Source: RUG11198 sp964600615 (GTDB lineage: Bacteria > Bacillota_I > Bacilli_A > RF39 > UBA660). Taken from it: 57,353 nucleotides of DNA. Location: positions 1 to 57,353 of the forward strand of contig CAZRJK010000010.1 in assembly GCA_964600615.1 (NCBI GenBank). Reading direction: 5' to 3'. The translations under genes and the position numbers were made by a program. Positions 1 through 7,418 of the stretch are shown piece after piece. Numbering within the stretch: position 1 is the first letter of the stretch; every line of letters begins with the position of its first letter. The notes under the pieces were generated by a model. The model saw only the letters and a program-made list of their open reading frames with translations. It made no database searches and was not told where the DNA came from.

Positions 1-1
1 T

Positions 2-43
2 AATGGCGTGTACGCTATACATATTACACCAATTGAAGAATAA
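2..43 (+). CDS. C-terminal end of a gene cut by the window edge
   Basis: Thirteen sense codons followed by TAA run from the left edge (reading NGVYAIHITPIEE). The frame ends 15 bases before the first copy of a repeated spacer element, the same arrangement seen after the next three genes, so this is probably the tail of another gene of that series. Too little is present to name a product. Confidence 0.5.
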   Translation, partial: NGVYAIHITPIEE

Positions 44-57
44 ATTATAGTAAGTAA

Positions 58-163
58 TTTTAGTCTTAATCATTCCTAATAGGTCCATGCTACAAGCTGC
101 AATAAAAGCAGGAAGTAATAAGTAAAAAGTAATTAAGACTAGATGACTAATCTAGTCTTTTTT
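58..163 (+). repeat. Spacer element, copy A
   Basis: First of four related intergenic elements. It begins with TTTTAGTCT (58-66), has 25 unconserved bases (67-91), then ACAAGCTGCAATAAAAGCA (92-110) and a purine-rich tail leading into an intrinsic terminator. The other copies start at 785, 1486 and 2387. The opening AGTCTTAAT can pair with ATTAAGACT in the terminator stem, so an alternative fold is possible. Function unknown. Confidence 0.7.
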
Positions 164-171
164 GATATAAT
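135..171 (+). terminator. Terminator fused to an extended -10 promoter
   Basis: Stem AAGACTAGA (135-143) pairs with TCTAGTCTT (151-159), loop of 7, then a T run. TGATATAAT (163-171), an extended -10 box, starts inside the T run and drives the uracil-DNA glycosylase gene at 202. There is no clear -35 box. Confidence 0.8.
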
Positions 172-201
172 ATAACACAATTAATTTAAAAAGGTGATTT
201 C

Positions 202-777
202 ATGGAATTGTATCAAATAGACAATGAAATAAAGAATTGTAACTTATGCGGTTGCATGGTTGAAAAATTTAATAATGTTGCAACAGTTTCAATTGGTAAT
301 AAAGCAGAGATTGTTATATTAGGGGAGGCACCAGCAAATAACGGCTGGAGAAAAAGTGGAATCGCATGGTATGATAAAAATCATAAATTGTTGCCATCAG
401 GAGTTATTTTACAAAGATTATTGAAATTAATTGATTATACATTGGAAGATATATATTTTTTAGAAGCAATTAAGTGTTATCCAAAGGATAGAAAATATTT
501 AAAAGAGTGTAGTAATAACTGCAGAAAGTATTTGATAGAGCAATTATTTATTATTAATCCACAAATAATATTAACTTTAGGTGATATAGCAACAAGGACA
601 TTATTAAATATAAAGTATTCAAAATTTGGTGATGTTGTAGGTAAATGTTATGATTATAATGGATTTGAAGTAATACCAATTTATCACCCAAGTCCAATAT
701 CACCATTAAGTTATAATGGAAATGTAGATATATTTGAAAAAACTATTAAAGAAAAAGCAAAAGTATTAAAAAAATAA
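202..777 (+). CDS. Family 4 (Fe-S) uracil-DNA glycosylase
   Basis: Removes uracil from DNA to start base-excision repair. Seen: GEAPA motif at residues 41-45, the water-coordinating and base-contact region, and the HPSP motif from H162. Four cysteines (C13, C16, C92, C107) are spaced as in the 4Fe-4S cluster of family 4 enzymes (CxxC, then C-x14-C). The length of 191 aa is normal for the family. GEAPA replaces the more usual GEAPG. The ribosome site AAGGTG lies 5-10 bases before the ATG. A family 1 enzyme (ung) is also in the window at 53360, so this organism appears to have two unrelated uracil glycosylases. Codon third positions are balanced in C and G, unlike the C/A-rich genes further right. 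Confidence 0.88.
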   Translation: MELYQIDNEIKNCNLCGCMVEKFNNVATVSIGNKAEIVILGEAPANNGWRKSGIAWYDKNHKLLPSGVILQRLLKLIDYTLEDIYFLEAIKCYPKDRKYLKECSNNCRKYLIEQLFIINPQIILTLGDIATRTLLNIKYSKFGDVVGKCYDYNGFEVIPIYHPSPISPLSYNGNVDIFEKTIKEKAKVLKK

Positions 778-784
778 TATGTCA

Positions 785-889
785 TTTTAGTCTAATTCGA
801 CCAAAACCTCACATAGTGACAAACAGCAATTAAAGCAAAGAAGAGATAATAAGTAATTTAATAAAGACTAGAGAAATCTAGTCTTTTTT
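785..889 (+). repeat. Spacer element, copy B
   Basis: TTTTAGTCT (785-793), 25 variable bases, then ACAAACAGCAATTAAAGCA (819-837), then a tail ending in a terminator. It matches copy A closely around GCAAT-AAAGCA and TAATAAGTAA. AGTCT near its start is complementary to AGACT in the terminator stem. Confidence 0.7.
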
Positions 890-897
890 GGTATAAT
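863..897 (+). terminator. Terminator fused to an extended -10 promoter
   Basis: Perfect 10-bp stem AAAGACTAGA (863-872) and TCTAGTCTTT (877-886) closed by a GAAA tetraloop, then a T run. The extended -10 TGGTATAAT (889-897) follows directly and serves the GNAT gene at 915. Confidence 0.85.
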
Positions 898-914
898 TTA
901 CTTGGAGGCATAAC

Positions 915-1481
915 ATGGAGAAACTTTTTGATTCTATTCCTAATCTAATCAGTCAAAATGTTAATTTAGAGAATTTAACAATTGCAGATTTAGAAAGTGT
1001 TAAGCAAATGTTGCTGTGTAAAGATGTATATCGTTATGTTCCAACATTTGTACCAGAATTACAATGTAATGGTGATGTAGAATATTTTATAAATACTATG
1101 TGTAAAGAATTATTTGATAAGAGAATTGAAATAATTCTTGGTGTTTATTCAAAATATTCAAATAATAAATTTTGTGGACTATTTGAATTATATCATTATA
1201 TTCCTAATGAGTTGAAAGTATCAATTGGATGTCGATTGAATAAAGAATTTTGGAATAAAAGAATTGCTACTGAAGCTACTTCATTAATTATAAATTATTT
1301 ATTTAATCAAACTGATATTACTACGATATCTTCAAGCAATATGGTTAATAATCCAGCTTCAGGTAGGATTTTAGAAAAAAATGGTTTTTCTAAAATAGAA
1401 GAAGCCATATTAGAAGAGTGGGGATTTTCACAAAAAGTTTATGTTGATAAATGGATTCTTAAAAAAGTAAAAAAGAAATAA
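915..1481 (+). CDS. GNAT family N-acetyltransferase (RimJ/RimL type)
   Basis: Predicted to move an acetyl group from acetyl-CoA to an amine of a protein or small molecule; substrate unknown. Seen: 188 aa with the GNAT layout of the Acetyltransf_3 group. An N-terminal segment is followed by GCRLNKEFWNKRIATEAT (about residues 110-127), which resembles the beta-4 and CoA-loop region of RimJ-like enzymes. N-x-x-S-x-R-I-L-E-K-N-G-F (about 146-158) is the usual C-terminal motif. The start is supported by GGAGG just upstream. Third codon positions favour T and G, the opposite of most + strand genes here, which suggests recent arrival or a recent change of strand. Confidence 0.85.
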   Translation: MEKLFDSIPNLISQNVNLENLTIADLESVKQMLLCKDVYRYVPTFVPELQCNGDVEYFINTMCKELFDKRIEIILGVYSKYSNNKFCGLFELYHYIPNELKVSIGCRLNKEFWNKRIATEATSLIINYLFNQTDITTISSSNMVNNPASGRILEKNGFSKIEEAILEEWGFSQKVYVDKWILKKVKKK

Positions 1482-1485
1482 ATCA

Positions 1486-1571
1486 TTTTAATCTTGGCAC
1501 CACTAATAAAACTAAAATACAAGCTACAAATAAGCAAAAAAAACAAGTAATTTACTAATTTGTTTTTTTTT
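1486..1571 (+). repeat. Spacer element, copy C
   Basis: TTTTAATCT (1486-1494), 24 variable bases, then ACAAGCTACAAATAAGCA (1519-1536), then an A-rich stretch entering a terminator. This is the most diverged copy at its 3' end: the terminator stem is A/T-rich instead of GACTAG. Confidence 0.65.
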
Positions 1572-1579
1572 GTTATAAT
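1537..1579 (+). terminator. Terminator fused to an extended -10 promoter
   Basis: An A-run plus CAA pairs with TTTG plus a run of nine T, with an internal GTAA/TTAC hairpin. TGTTATAAT (1571-1579) begins at the end of the T run and drives the gene at 1598. Confidence 0.7.
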
Positions 1580-1597
1580 TTTTTATAGGTGGTAAAT

Positions 1598-2377
1598 ATG
1601 AAATGCGCTACATGGAATATAAATGAATGTGTTGGCATTACATGTGATTTAAATAATCAAAAAACAACAGATAAGATAAATATTAAAAACTTAGAAGAAA
1701 TAATAAAAAAAATTAATGAATATGATTTTGATATTATTTGTTTTCAAGAATATCCAACATATATAGATGATAAAATATCATTAACTAATGAAATATTGAA
1801 TAAAACAAAATTAAAATACTATGCAGAAAAAGATACATATGATTCATATCTTTTTATGGGGGGAAGAGTAGGAATAGCAGTTTTTTCAAAATATAGAATT
1901 ATAGATACAAAATATTCATTATTTATTAATCCGCATATGGTTAAAAAGAGCGCTAGTGGAAATACTTATTATTCATTCGATAAGGCTATAATCAAAATAA
2001 CAATAAATAAAGAAAACACAAATTATACAATTATAACTGGACATGCAATGGCTTTCGCACCATTTGATAAAACAGAATTTGATTATCCAGAATCATATAA
2101 ACCATTAGAAGAATTAATTATTTCTAATTCCACTGATAAATTAATAGTATTAGGTGATTTCAATACAGAAAAATTGTTTCAAATTATTCCTAAAATAAAA
2201 GGTATAATTCAAGATACCATTACTGGACCTACTACAAAAGATTATTATGAAAAACGCGGTGAAGTTCACATGGATTATATATTGATTAATAAGAATATGA
2301 AATGTAGAAATATAGAAAAAATAGATAATTTTTCAGATCATTATATAATGTGTGCAGATTTATCTAATAATAATTAA
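1598..2377 (+). CDS. Endonuclease/exonuclease/phosphatase family protein
   Basis: Metal-dependent phosphodiesterase fold (DNase I/ExoIII-like); substrate unknown. Seen: N-terminal ATWNIN with the metal-binding Asn, FDIICFQEY with the catalytic Glu, VLGDFN near the middle, and a C-terminal MDYILIN followed by SDHY with the catalytic His. These are the family motifs in order. An in-frame GTG at 1589 exists but sits inside the ribosome site AGGTGG. The ATG at 1598, 5 bases after that site, is the better start and gives 259 aa. No signal peptide is visible, so it is probably cytoplasmic. Confidence 0.85.
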   Translation: MKCATWNINECVGITCDLNNQKTTDKINIKNLEEIIKKINEYDFDIICFQEYPTYIDDKISLTNEILNKTKLKYYAEKDTYDSYLFMGGRVGIAVFSKYRIIDTKYSLFINPHMVKKSASGNTYYSFDKAIIKITINKENTNYTIITGHAMAFAPFDKTEFDYPESYKPLEELIISNSTDKLIVLGDFNTEKLFQIIPKIKGIIQDTITGPTTKDYYEKRGEVHMDYILINKNMKCRNIEKIDNFSDHYIMCADLSNNN

Positions 2378-2386
2378 AAAAAGTCT

Positions 2387-2477
2387 TTTTAATCTAACTA
2401 GCCTCGAACTTCCTATAGAACAAGCTACGTTAAAGAAAAAAAGCAAACAAATAAAGACTAGGTAAAACTAGTCTTTT
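2387..2477 (+). repeat. Spacer element, copy D
   Basis: TTTTAATCT (2387-2395), 24 variable bases, then ACAAGCTACGTTAAAGA (2420-2436), then a tail into a GACTAG terminator. AAAAGTCTTT just upstream (2379-2388) is complementary to AAAGACT in the terminator stem. Confidence 0.65.
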
Positions 2478-2487
2478 ATGTTATAAT
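2453..2487 (+). terminator. Terminator fused to an extended -10 promoter
   Basis: Stem AAAGACTAG (2453-2461) with CTAGTCTTT (2468-2476), loop GTAAAA. TGTTATAAT (2479-2487) follows. The same stem and loop recur at 4093-4118. Confidence 0.85.
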
Positions 2488-2507
2488 TATTTCAAGGAAA
2501 AGATTAT

Positions 2508-2807
2508 ATGGAAGAAAAATTATATAAATTAATAAATGAATATGGTGAAGAATATATAAGTAATATTCCTGGTACCTTAGGTGGCAACAAAAGATTAAAA
2601 ATATATGGTAAACTAAATTGTTCATCAGCAAACAAATGGATAGAAAAAGGTTATTATATAAAAGATAGAGTATTTTTCGCTGATGAAGAAACAGCTATAA
2701 AAGCTGGATATAGACCTTGTGGAGTTTGTATGAAAGAAAAATATAAAGAATATAAATTAAATCAAGAAAAAATATCAAAAATATTAAAAAAGAACAGAAA
2801 AAAATAG
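2508..2807 (+). CDS. Small Ada-type metal-binding domain protein
   Basis: A 99-aa protein whose C-terminal half resembles the zinc-binding N-domain of Ada (PF02805). It has a Cys in GKLNCSS (about residue 38), then VFFADEETAIKAGYRPCGVC, which carries the family's A-G-Y-R-P-C-x-x-C. In Ada such cysteines accept methyl from phosphotriesters. Here the second N-terminal Cys of the usual four is not evident, so metal binding may be altered. No methyltransferase or AraC domain is attached. It is followed 9 bases later by the nucleotidase gene and probably shares its transcript. Confidence 0.7.
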   Translation: MEEKLYKLINEYGEEYISNIPGTLGGNKRLKIYGKLNCSSANKWIEKGYYIKDRVFFADEETAIKAGYRPCGVCMKEKYKEYKLNQEKISKILKKNRKK

Positions 2808-2816
2808 GAGGTAAAT

Positions 2817-3410
2817 ATGAGAATTGGATTAGATATTGATGACACTATTTGTAATACTAATGAAGTACTAATGAAATATGCCCATAAATATAACCAAGAA
2901 CATGGTAATAAACCATTATTAAAAAAAGAAACAAATAATTTTGGTGAAGTGTTTGGTTGGGATGATAATGAAGTATATACTTTTTTTAGAACATATTATT
3001 TAGATGCTTTAAAAGAAATAGTACCTAAAAAGAATGTAAAAGAAGTACTAAATAAATTAAAAGAAGAAGGACATGAATTGATATTTATTACAGTTAGAAA
3101 TGATAAAGAATGTGGAGGAGTTGGAGAAGCTAATAGAATTACTACTAAATGGTTTAAGGAATATAACATACCTTATAATGAGATAAATTATAATATACAC
3201 AACAAAGCAACCTTTTGCAAAGAAAATAACATCGATATATTTATGGATGATTCAATAAAAACAGTTAAATTAGTAAATAATGAAGGAATAAAAACATTTA
3301 TCGCAATAAATAATTTTAATAAAGATTTTAATGATGATAAAATTATAAAAATACATGATATGGATCAATTCCTTCAAGAAATTAATAAACTAAATAGTAT
3401 AAACAATTAA
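2817..3410 (+). CDS. HAD-type 5'-nucleotidase (NT5C-like)
   Basis: Predicted phosphatase of (deoxy)nucleotides. Seen: DIDDT motif with nucleophile D6 and general acid D8 close to the N-terminus, FITVRN as the motif II Thr/Ser region, a Lys in NKAT, and MDDS as the acidic motif IV. The 197-aa length suits the 5'(3')-deoxyribonucleotidase family (PF06941). The ribosome site AGGAGG lies 5 bases before the ATG. It sits between the Ada-like gene and pnuC in a three-gene run, which fits a nucleotide or NAD salvage role (inference). Confidence 0.82.
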   Translation: MRIGLDIDDTICNTNEVLMKYAHKYNQEHGNKPLLKKETNNFGEVFGWDDNEVYTFFRTYYLDALKEIVPKKNVKEVLNKLKEEGHELIFITVRNDKECGGVGEANRITTKWFKEYNIPYNEINYNIHNKATFCKENNIDIFMDDSIKTVKLVNNEGIKTFIAINNFNKDFNDDKIIKIHDMDQFLQEINKLNSINN

Positions 3411-3425
3411 TTATAAAGGAATATA

Positions 3426-4106
3426 ATGAAGTTATTTAAAGACTGGACAAAATTTGAACTCTCCTTATCACTTGGAAGTATACTTATAATTATTATAGTA
3501 GGAATTATATTTAAATCTGATATCTTAACTACTACATGTTCTGTAGTAGGTGTAATTACAGCTTTTTTACACGCTAAAGGAAAAAACTTAGGTCAAGTAT
3601 TTGGCTTATTAATTACAGCCTTATATTCAATAGTTTCATTTAAAAATAGATATTTTGGCGAAGTATTAATATATTTAACAATAATGCTACCAATGTATAT
3701 ACTTGGAATTATATCGTGGGCTAAACATAAAAATATTAAAACTAATTCTGTTGAAGTAAATAAAGTAAAAAGAAAAGAAAAAATAATTGTAATAACTCTA
3801 TCAAGTATTATCTATATTGGTATATATCATTTATTAAAATTTTTTAATACAAGTGAACTAATTATATCAACAACATCTGTAATAATTAGTATGCTAGCAA
3901 TGTATTTCCAAGTAAGGAGAAGTAAACATAGTTTTAATTTCTATTTAATTAATGATATTATTTTAATAATGCTATGGGGAATACCAGTAATTAAAGGAAA
4001 TTTATTATTATTTCCAATGTTTATAAATCCTATAATTAATTTTATAAGTGATATATATGGAATACACAATTGGCAAAAATTAGAAAAAATTCAAAAGACT
4101 AGGTAA
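3426..4106 (+). CDS. pnuC: PnuC-type nicotinamide riboside transporter
   Basis: Integral membrane protein, 226 aa, about seven hydrophobic helices, resembling PF04973. It would take up nicotinamide riboside (or another vitamin nucleoside) by facilitated diffusion, with trapping by phosphorylation inside the cell. Seen: GKNLGQVFGLLITALYS and the late segments N-F-Y-L-x-N-D and IHNWQKLEK, similar to the conserved W-x-K end of PnuC proteins. No nadR-like kinase is adjacent. The TAA stop lies inside the loop of its terminator. Substrate assignment among PnuC, PnuT and PnuN is open. Confidence 0.8.
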   Translation: MKLFKDWTKFELSLSLGSILIIIIVGIIFKSDILTTTCSVVGVITAFLHAKGKNLGQVFGLLITALYSIVSFKNRYFGEVLIYLTIMLPMYILGIISWAKHKNIKTNSVEVNKVKRKEKIIVITLSSIIYIGIYHLLKFFNTSELIISTTSVIISMLAMYFQVRRSKHSFNFYLINDIILIMLWGIPVIKGNLLLFPMFINPIINFISDIYGIHNWQKLEKIQKTR

Positions 4107-4130
4107 AACTAGTCTTTTTTATGCTATAAT
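4093..4130 (+). terminator. Terminator fused to an extended -10 promoter
   Basis: Stem AAAAGACTAG (4093-4102) with CTAGTCTTTT (4109-4118), loop GTAAAA containing the pnuC stop codon. TGCTATAAT (4122-4130) follows and drives the HD gene. Confidence 0.88.
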
Positions 4131-4148
4131 CATGTAAAAGGTGATAGT

Positions 4149-4814
4149 ATGTTAGAAAAATATATTAATAAATTAATACCTATAATAAAAGAAATGACTG
4201 AAAAAGATAAAACAGGAGGTCACGACATAGATCATTTTATCCGTACCATGAAAATAGCATTATATCTACAAACAAAAGAAGGTGGTGACCCATTAATAAT
4301 AGGGATAGCAAGCCTATTACATGACATACATAGAATAATACAAGGACAAAAGAAAAAATATATATCACCCAAAGAATCACTAGATAAAGTAGAAGAAATA
4401 ATAGAAAAAGCTAAATTAAATTTAACTAAAGAACAAATAAATAAAATATTATTTTGCATAGAACATCATGAAGAATATAATTGGAATGGATTTAATGTAG
4501 ATGATATTAATACATTAATACTACAAGATGCAGATAACTTAGACGCTATAGGAGCCATTGGCATAGGAAGGTCTTTTGGTTATGCAGCAATTAATAATCA
4601 AGTATTTTACGATGATAAAATACCACTAGAAAACTTTGAAGGATATGAAGAAAAATTAAAAGATGTAAGTAATATCCATTTCTTAAATAATAAATTAATA
4701 AAATTAGGAGATAACATGAACACCAAAACAGCCAAACTAGTTGCAAAAGATAGAGTAGAATTTATTAAAGGTTTTATAGATGAATACCTAAAAGAATGGA
4801 ATGCCAATTATTAA
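4149..4814 (+). CDS. HD-domain phosphohydrolase
   Basis: Metal-dependent phosphohydrolase of the HD superfamily, similar in layout to YedJ/YpgQ-type proteins that act on nucleotides. Seen: GGHDIDH (H29 as the first metal ligand), LLHDIHR (H58-D59, the HD dyad), IEHHEEY in the middle, and DADNLDAIGAIG holding the last Asp ligand. The length of 221 aa is typical. AAAGGTGAT supports the ATG. The natural substrate cannot be read from sequence. Confidence 0.85.
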   Translation: MLEKYINKLIPIIKEMTEKDKTGGHDIDHFIRTMKIALYLQTKEGGDPLIIGIASLLHDIHRIIQGQKKKYISPKESLDKVEEIIEKAKLNLTKEQINKILFCIEHHEEYNWNGFNVDDINTLILQDADNLDAIGAIGIGRSFGYAAINNQVFYDDKIPLENFEGYEEKLKDVSNIHFLNNKLIKLGDNMNTKTAKLVAKDRVEFIKGFIDEYLKEWNANY

Positions 4815-4819
4815 TTAAT

Positions 4820-4848
4820 TTGCAAAATTAATAGTTTTAGTGTATAAT
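4820..4848 (+). promoter_or_regulatory. Promoter for the gene at 4875
   Basis: TTGCAA (4820-4825), 17-base spacer, TATAAT (4843-4848). A full -35/-10 pair, unlike the extended -10 type nearby. Confidence 0.7.
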
Positions 4849-4874
4849 AATCACTTATTCAGGGGGAAATAAAC

Positions 4875-5366
4875 ATGATAGAACATTTAGTAGAAGGACA
4901 TTTAGGTAGTTATTATATATCTACTAAAGATCCAGATTATATAGAAGAAATATGTCCAAAATGTAATGATTATGATGAGATTTTAACTTCATGGGATAAT
5001 TCCCAAAAAAATGCTCGTACTAACGCCATAGTAAAATATCTCATGAGAAATAATTTAAACAATAAAAAAGATATAGAAAAAAAAATAGAAGAATTTAACT
5101 ATGGACCTATAAATAAAAAAGATATAATTTACTTAATACTAGAATATATATATATCAATTGGGAAGAAGCATATATTATAGTATCAGATTTATATGAAAA
5201 TAACTTTATCAGTGAAGAAGAATATTACAAAATATTACATATTTCAAATATTGAAGAAGATAGACAAAATCAAATGGTAATGCATTATACTAAATCAATA
5301 CACACAAAAGATAATGCCAAAAAAGCAAATATAAATAGATTAATAAAAAGAAGAAAAAAAGACTAG
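4875..5366 (+). CDS. Hypothetical protein with a CPKC motif
   Basis: Unrecognised 163-aa protein. Its N-terminal part has IEEICPKCNDYDE (CxxC at about residues 33-36), possibly half of a metal site. The rest is predicted helical and very rich in Asn, Ile, Lys and Glu, ending in a basic tail RRKKD. The ribosome site is AGGGGG. The last codons AAA GAC TAG look like the 5' arm of the common terminator, but no matching 3' arm follows. It may be read with the next gene, 38 bases downstream. Confidence 0.7.
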   Translation: MIEHLVEGHLGSYYISTKDPDYIEEICPKCNDYDEILTSWDNSQKNARTNAIVKYLMRNNLNNKKDIEKKIEEFNYGPINKKDIIYLILEYIYINWEEAYIIVSDLYENNFISEEEYYKILHISNIEEDRQNQMVMHYTKSIHTKDNAKKANINRLIKRRKKD

Positions 5367-5404
5367 TAAAATATATATTTAATATAAAAATCGAGGTGAT
5401 AAAA

Positions 5405-5854
5405 ATGTTAATTAATAAAATGTATAAACTAGAAAAAATAGTCCATTCATATAATAATGATGAAGTTGCAAAAACACTACAACAAAAATCTTTTAAACCA
5501 ATCATTATGGGGAATAAAATGTATGTAGAATGTGGAAACTTAGGAAATCCTTATTATATTTCTAACTTTAATGAAGCAGCATATTTAGAAGCTGCATTGT
5601 CTATTCCATATGACAAAATGCTAGAACAAGTTAATTATTATTATAATAGTATGATGGATGAAGCTGATGAATTATTTTGGATAGAAAGATTGGGAGAAGA
5701 ATACAATCTAGATTGTCACCTCGTAGTATTAAGGTTCAAAGCCGTAGAAAAATTATCAAAAAATTTAATTTATAGAAAGAAAATGAAAGAACTATATGAA
5801 GATAACAAAAATATAGAATCAAATAAAAACAAAAAATTAATAAAAAAGCCATAA
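5405..5854 (+). CDS. Hypothetical protein
   Basis: Unrecognised 149-aa cytoplasmic protein. An upstream in-frame GTG at 5396 lies within the ribosome site GAGGTGAT, so the ATG at 5405 is taken as the start. A conserved-looking centre (MGNKMYVECGNLGNPYYISN, then a helical ALSIPYDKM region) is followed by a lysine/asparagine-rich tail. It is co-oriented with and close to the gene at 4875. No domain recognised. Confidence 0.7.
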   Translation: MLINKMYKLEKIVHSYNNDEVAKTLQQKSFKPIIMGNKMYVECGNLGNPYYISNFNEAAYLEAALSIPYDKMLEQVNYYYNSMMDEADELFWIERLGEEYNLDCHLVVLRFKAVEKLSKNLIYRKKMKELYEDNKNIESNKNKKLIKKP

Positions 5855-5931
5855 AAATAACGACTAGCGAAATCTATTCTTTTATATTGTTTAAATAAAA
5901 CAAATATTATCTATAAATTCAAATAAAATTA

Positions 5932-5960
5932 TTGAATAAATTAAACATCTAATATATAAT
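5932..5960 (+). promoter_or_regulatory. Promoter for the gene at 5985
   Basis: TTGAAT (5932-5937), 17-base spacer, TATAAT (5955-5960). The 15 bases 5949-5963 (CTAATATATAATAAA) are identical to 7384-7398 before the gene at 7419, which suggests a duplicated or shared promoter. A degenerate GACTAG hairpin without a good 3' arm lies at about 5863-5885. Confidence 0.65.
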
Positions 5961-5984
5961 AAATTTTATAAGGGGTAATTAGGT

Positions 5985-6668
5985 ATGGAATTAAAAAATA
6001 AATATTTTCACGGAGTACAATCATATAACTATTATGGAGACATTGCTGAAAGACAAACTAAAACATTAAATGATATACTTCAAAAATATGAATATATTTT
6101 AAAATGTGGATATATTTTACCATATAAAAATATAAAAGAATTATATGAAGATATAACTAGACATCCAATAGCAAATTATAATGGAGACGATAGAATATCT
6201 ATCACTCTACACGAAAAAAAGATAGAAGAATATGATCTTGAATGGAAGAAAAAACATTATTATTACAATGAAGAAAGTGCCTTTCGTATGTTTATCTTAG
6301 AAGCTGAATACAGTTCTGCAATTGTATTAAACGAAAAAATAAAAGATAAATATAATTTAATCCAAAATGGAATGTACTTAGAAAGACAAATATCAGAACC
6401 AATATCATTAGAATATATGGATGCTATCACAATATTTCCCAATTCAAATATAGCTAAATATTTTGAAAATGAAGAAGATTTAAAAAAACACGGACATTAT
6501 TACCAAGATGATTTTAATATAGAGTTTTTAAATAAATTAAAAGAACTATTAATAAAATATGGTTATAATGTTCCAATAGTAAGTATAATAACTGGACATG
6601 CTTTTAACGAAAAAGAAAATAATACTAAAAAACTAACAAAAATTAAAAAAAACTATTTAAAAGATTAA
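5985..6668 (+). CDS. Hypothetical protein, possible ADP-ribosyltransferase-like layout
   Basis: Unrecognised 227-aa protein. It opens with YFHGVQSYNYYG, has a central NYNGDDRISITLHEKK and a later SEPISLEYMDAI. The order His-Gly, then Ser in a strand, then Glu before a helix recalls the H-Y/S-E cores of ADP-ribosyltransferase-type folds, but this is a weak pattern match, not an assignment. No signal peptide or membrane segment. A lysine-rich tail leads into the terminator, whose stem contains the TAA stop. The next two genes are also unrecognised and co-oriented. Confidence 0.7.
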   Translation: MELKNKYFHGVQSYNYYGDIAERQTKTLNDILQKYEYILKCGYILPYKNIKELYEDITRHPIANYNGDDRISITLHEKKIEEYDLEWKKKHYYYNEESAFRMFILEAEYSSAIVLNEKIKDKYNLIQNGMYLERQISEPISLEYMDAITIFPNSNIAKYFENEEDLKKHGHYYQDDFNIEFLNKLKELLIKYGYNVPIVSIITGHAFNEKENNTKKLTKIKKNYLKD

Positions 6669-6697
6669 GTAAAAACTTAATCTTTTTATGATATAAT
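6659..6697 (+). terminator. Terminator fused to an extended -10 promoter
   Basis: Stem AAAAGATTAAG (6659-6669) with CTTAATCTTTT (6676-6686), loop of A and T. The stop codon of the upstream gene is in the stem. TGATATAAT (6689-6697) follows. Confidence 0.85.
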
Positions 6698-6716
6698 AAA
6701 TCTAGGTGATTTATTT

Positions 6717-7361
6717 ATGAAACAAATAATACGAGATTTTTTAAATAGTGATATGACTGAATCAGAATTTTATAATCTATCAAAAGATAATTTAATAAAC
6801 TTAAAAGATTACTTACTACAATTAAAATCTAAAGATGAACAATTTATATATTTAATTAAAAATCCCTATAATTCAATGAAAGAAAAATGTAATTGGATAG
6901 ATAATATAGCATTTTCGGCAATACAAATAAAATCTACAGGAGATTATTATCAATCATCAATATGGTTACTTCCTACAAAAGGAAACAACATAATAACAAA
7001 AATTAATAAAGAAAGAAAAGTTTATAAAGATATAGCAGATAAAATTCCTAAAATATATTCAATAAACAAAAACATAAAAACACAAATTGAAAGACAAGAA
7101 GATTTAAAAAATATACAAGAAGAGTTACATGAAATAGATCAAATAGGTCGTAAATATTATGATGGATTACTATATCCCCAAAAATCAATAAGTGAAAATT
7201 TTAAAATGTACTATACACCAAATATAGGCATGTCTATATGGTCAGATCATGAATTATTAGCAAATTATTATATTAGACAAATGAAAGAATATGATAAGCC
7301 ATATTTAAATAATGAGGAAAAAAATAAAATTTTAACAAGAATACAAATAAAAAACAAATAA
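6717..7361 (+). CDS. Hypothetical protein
   Basis: Unrecognised 214-aa soluble protein. The first 60 residues look helical. The middle contains AIQIKSTGDYYQSSIWLLP and a glutamine/glutamate-rich helix, and the end has NIGMSIWSDHELLANYY. No catalytic motif is clear. The start is set by TAGGTGAT upstream of the ATG. It lies between two other unknown genes (5985, 7419) with their own promoters, so the three may form a functional set, though they are not one operon. Confidence 0.7.
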   Translation: MKQIIRDFLNSDMTESEFYNLSKDNLINLKDYLLQLKSKDEQFIYLIKNPYNSMKEKCNWIDNIAFSAIQIKSTGDYYQSSIWLLPTKGNNIITKINKERKVYKDIADKIPKIYSINKNIKTQIERQEDLKNIQEELHEIDQIGRKYYDGLLYPQKSISENFKMYYTPNIGMSIWSDHELLANYYIRQMKEYDKPYLNNEEKNKILTRIQIKNK

Positions 7362-7366
7362 AACTA

Positions 7367-7395
7367 TTGTATAAAATAAATAACTAATATATAAT
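7367..7395 (+). promoter_or_regulatory. Promoter for the gene at 7419
   Basis: TTGTAT (7367-7372), 17-base spacer, TATAAT (7390-7395), with a 15-base block identical to the promoter at 5949-5963. Confidence 0.65.
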
Positions 7396-7418
7396 AAATA
7401 ATCACTAGGAGGATAAAT

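Noticed and set aside
1589..1597. Upstream GTG start for the nuclease/phosphatase gene; the same case at 5396, 17497 and 53359
   Set aside because: Each GTG is part of the AGGTGG or AGGTGAT ribosome site itself; the ATG a few bases downstream is correctly spaced.
58..2477. CRISPR array
   Set aside because: The repeats are 700 or more bases apart with genes between them, and no cas gene is visible.
44..2507. Integron attC sites as explanation of the repeated spacers
   Set aside because: No GTTRRRY and RYYYAAC core pairs are found, and no integrase gene is in the window; the elements end in terminators and promoters.
5863..5885. Another GACTAG terminator after the gene at 5405
   Set aside because: The 3' arm is CTATTC, giving mismatches in the stem; at most a decayed copy.
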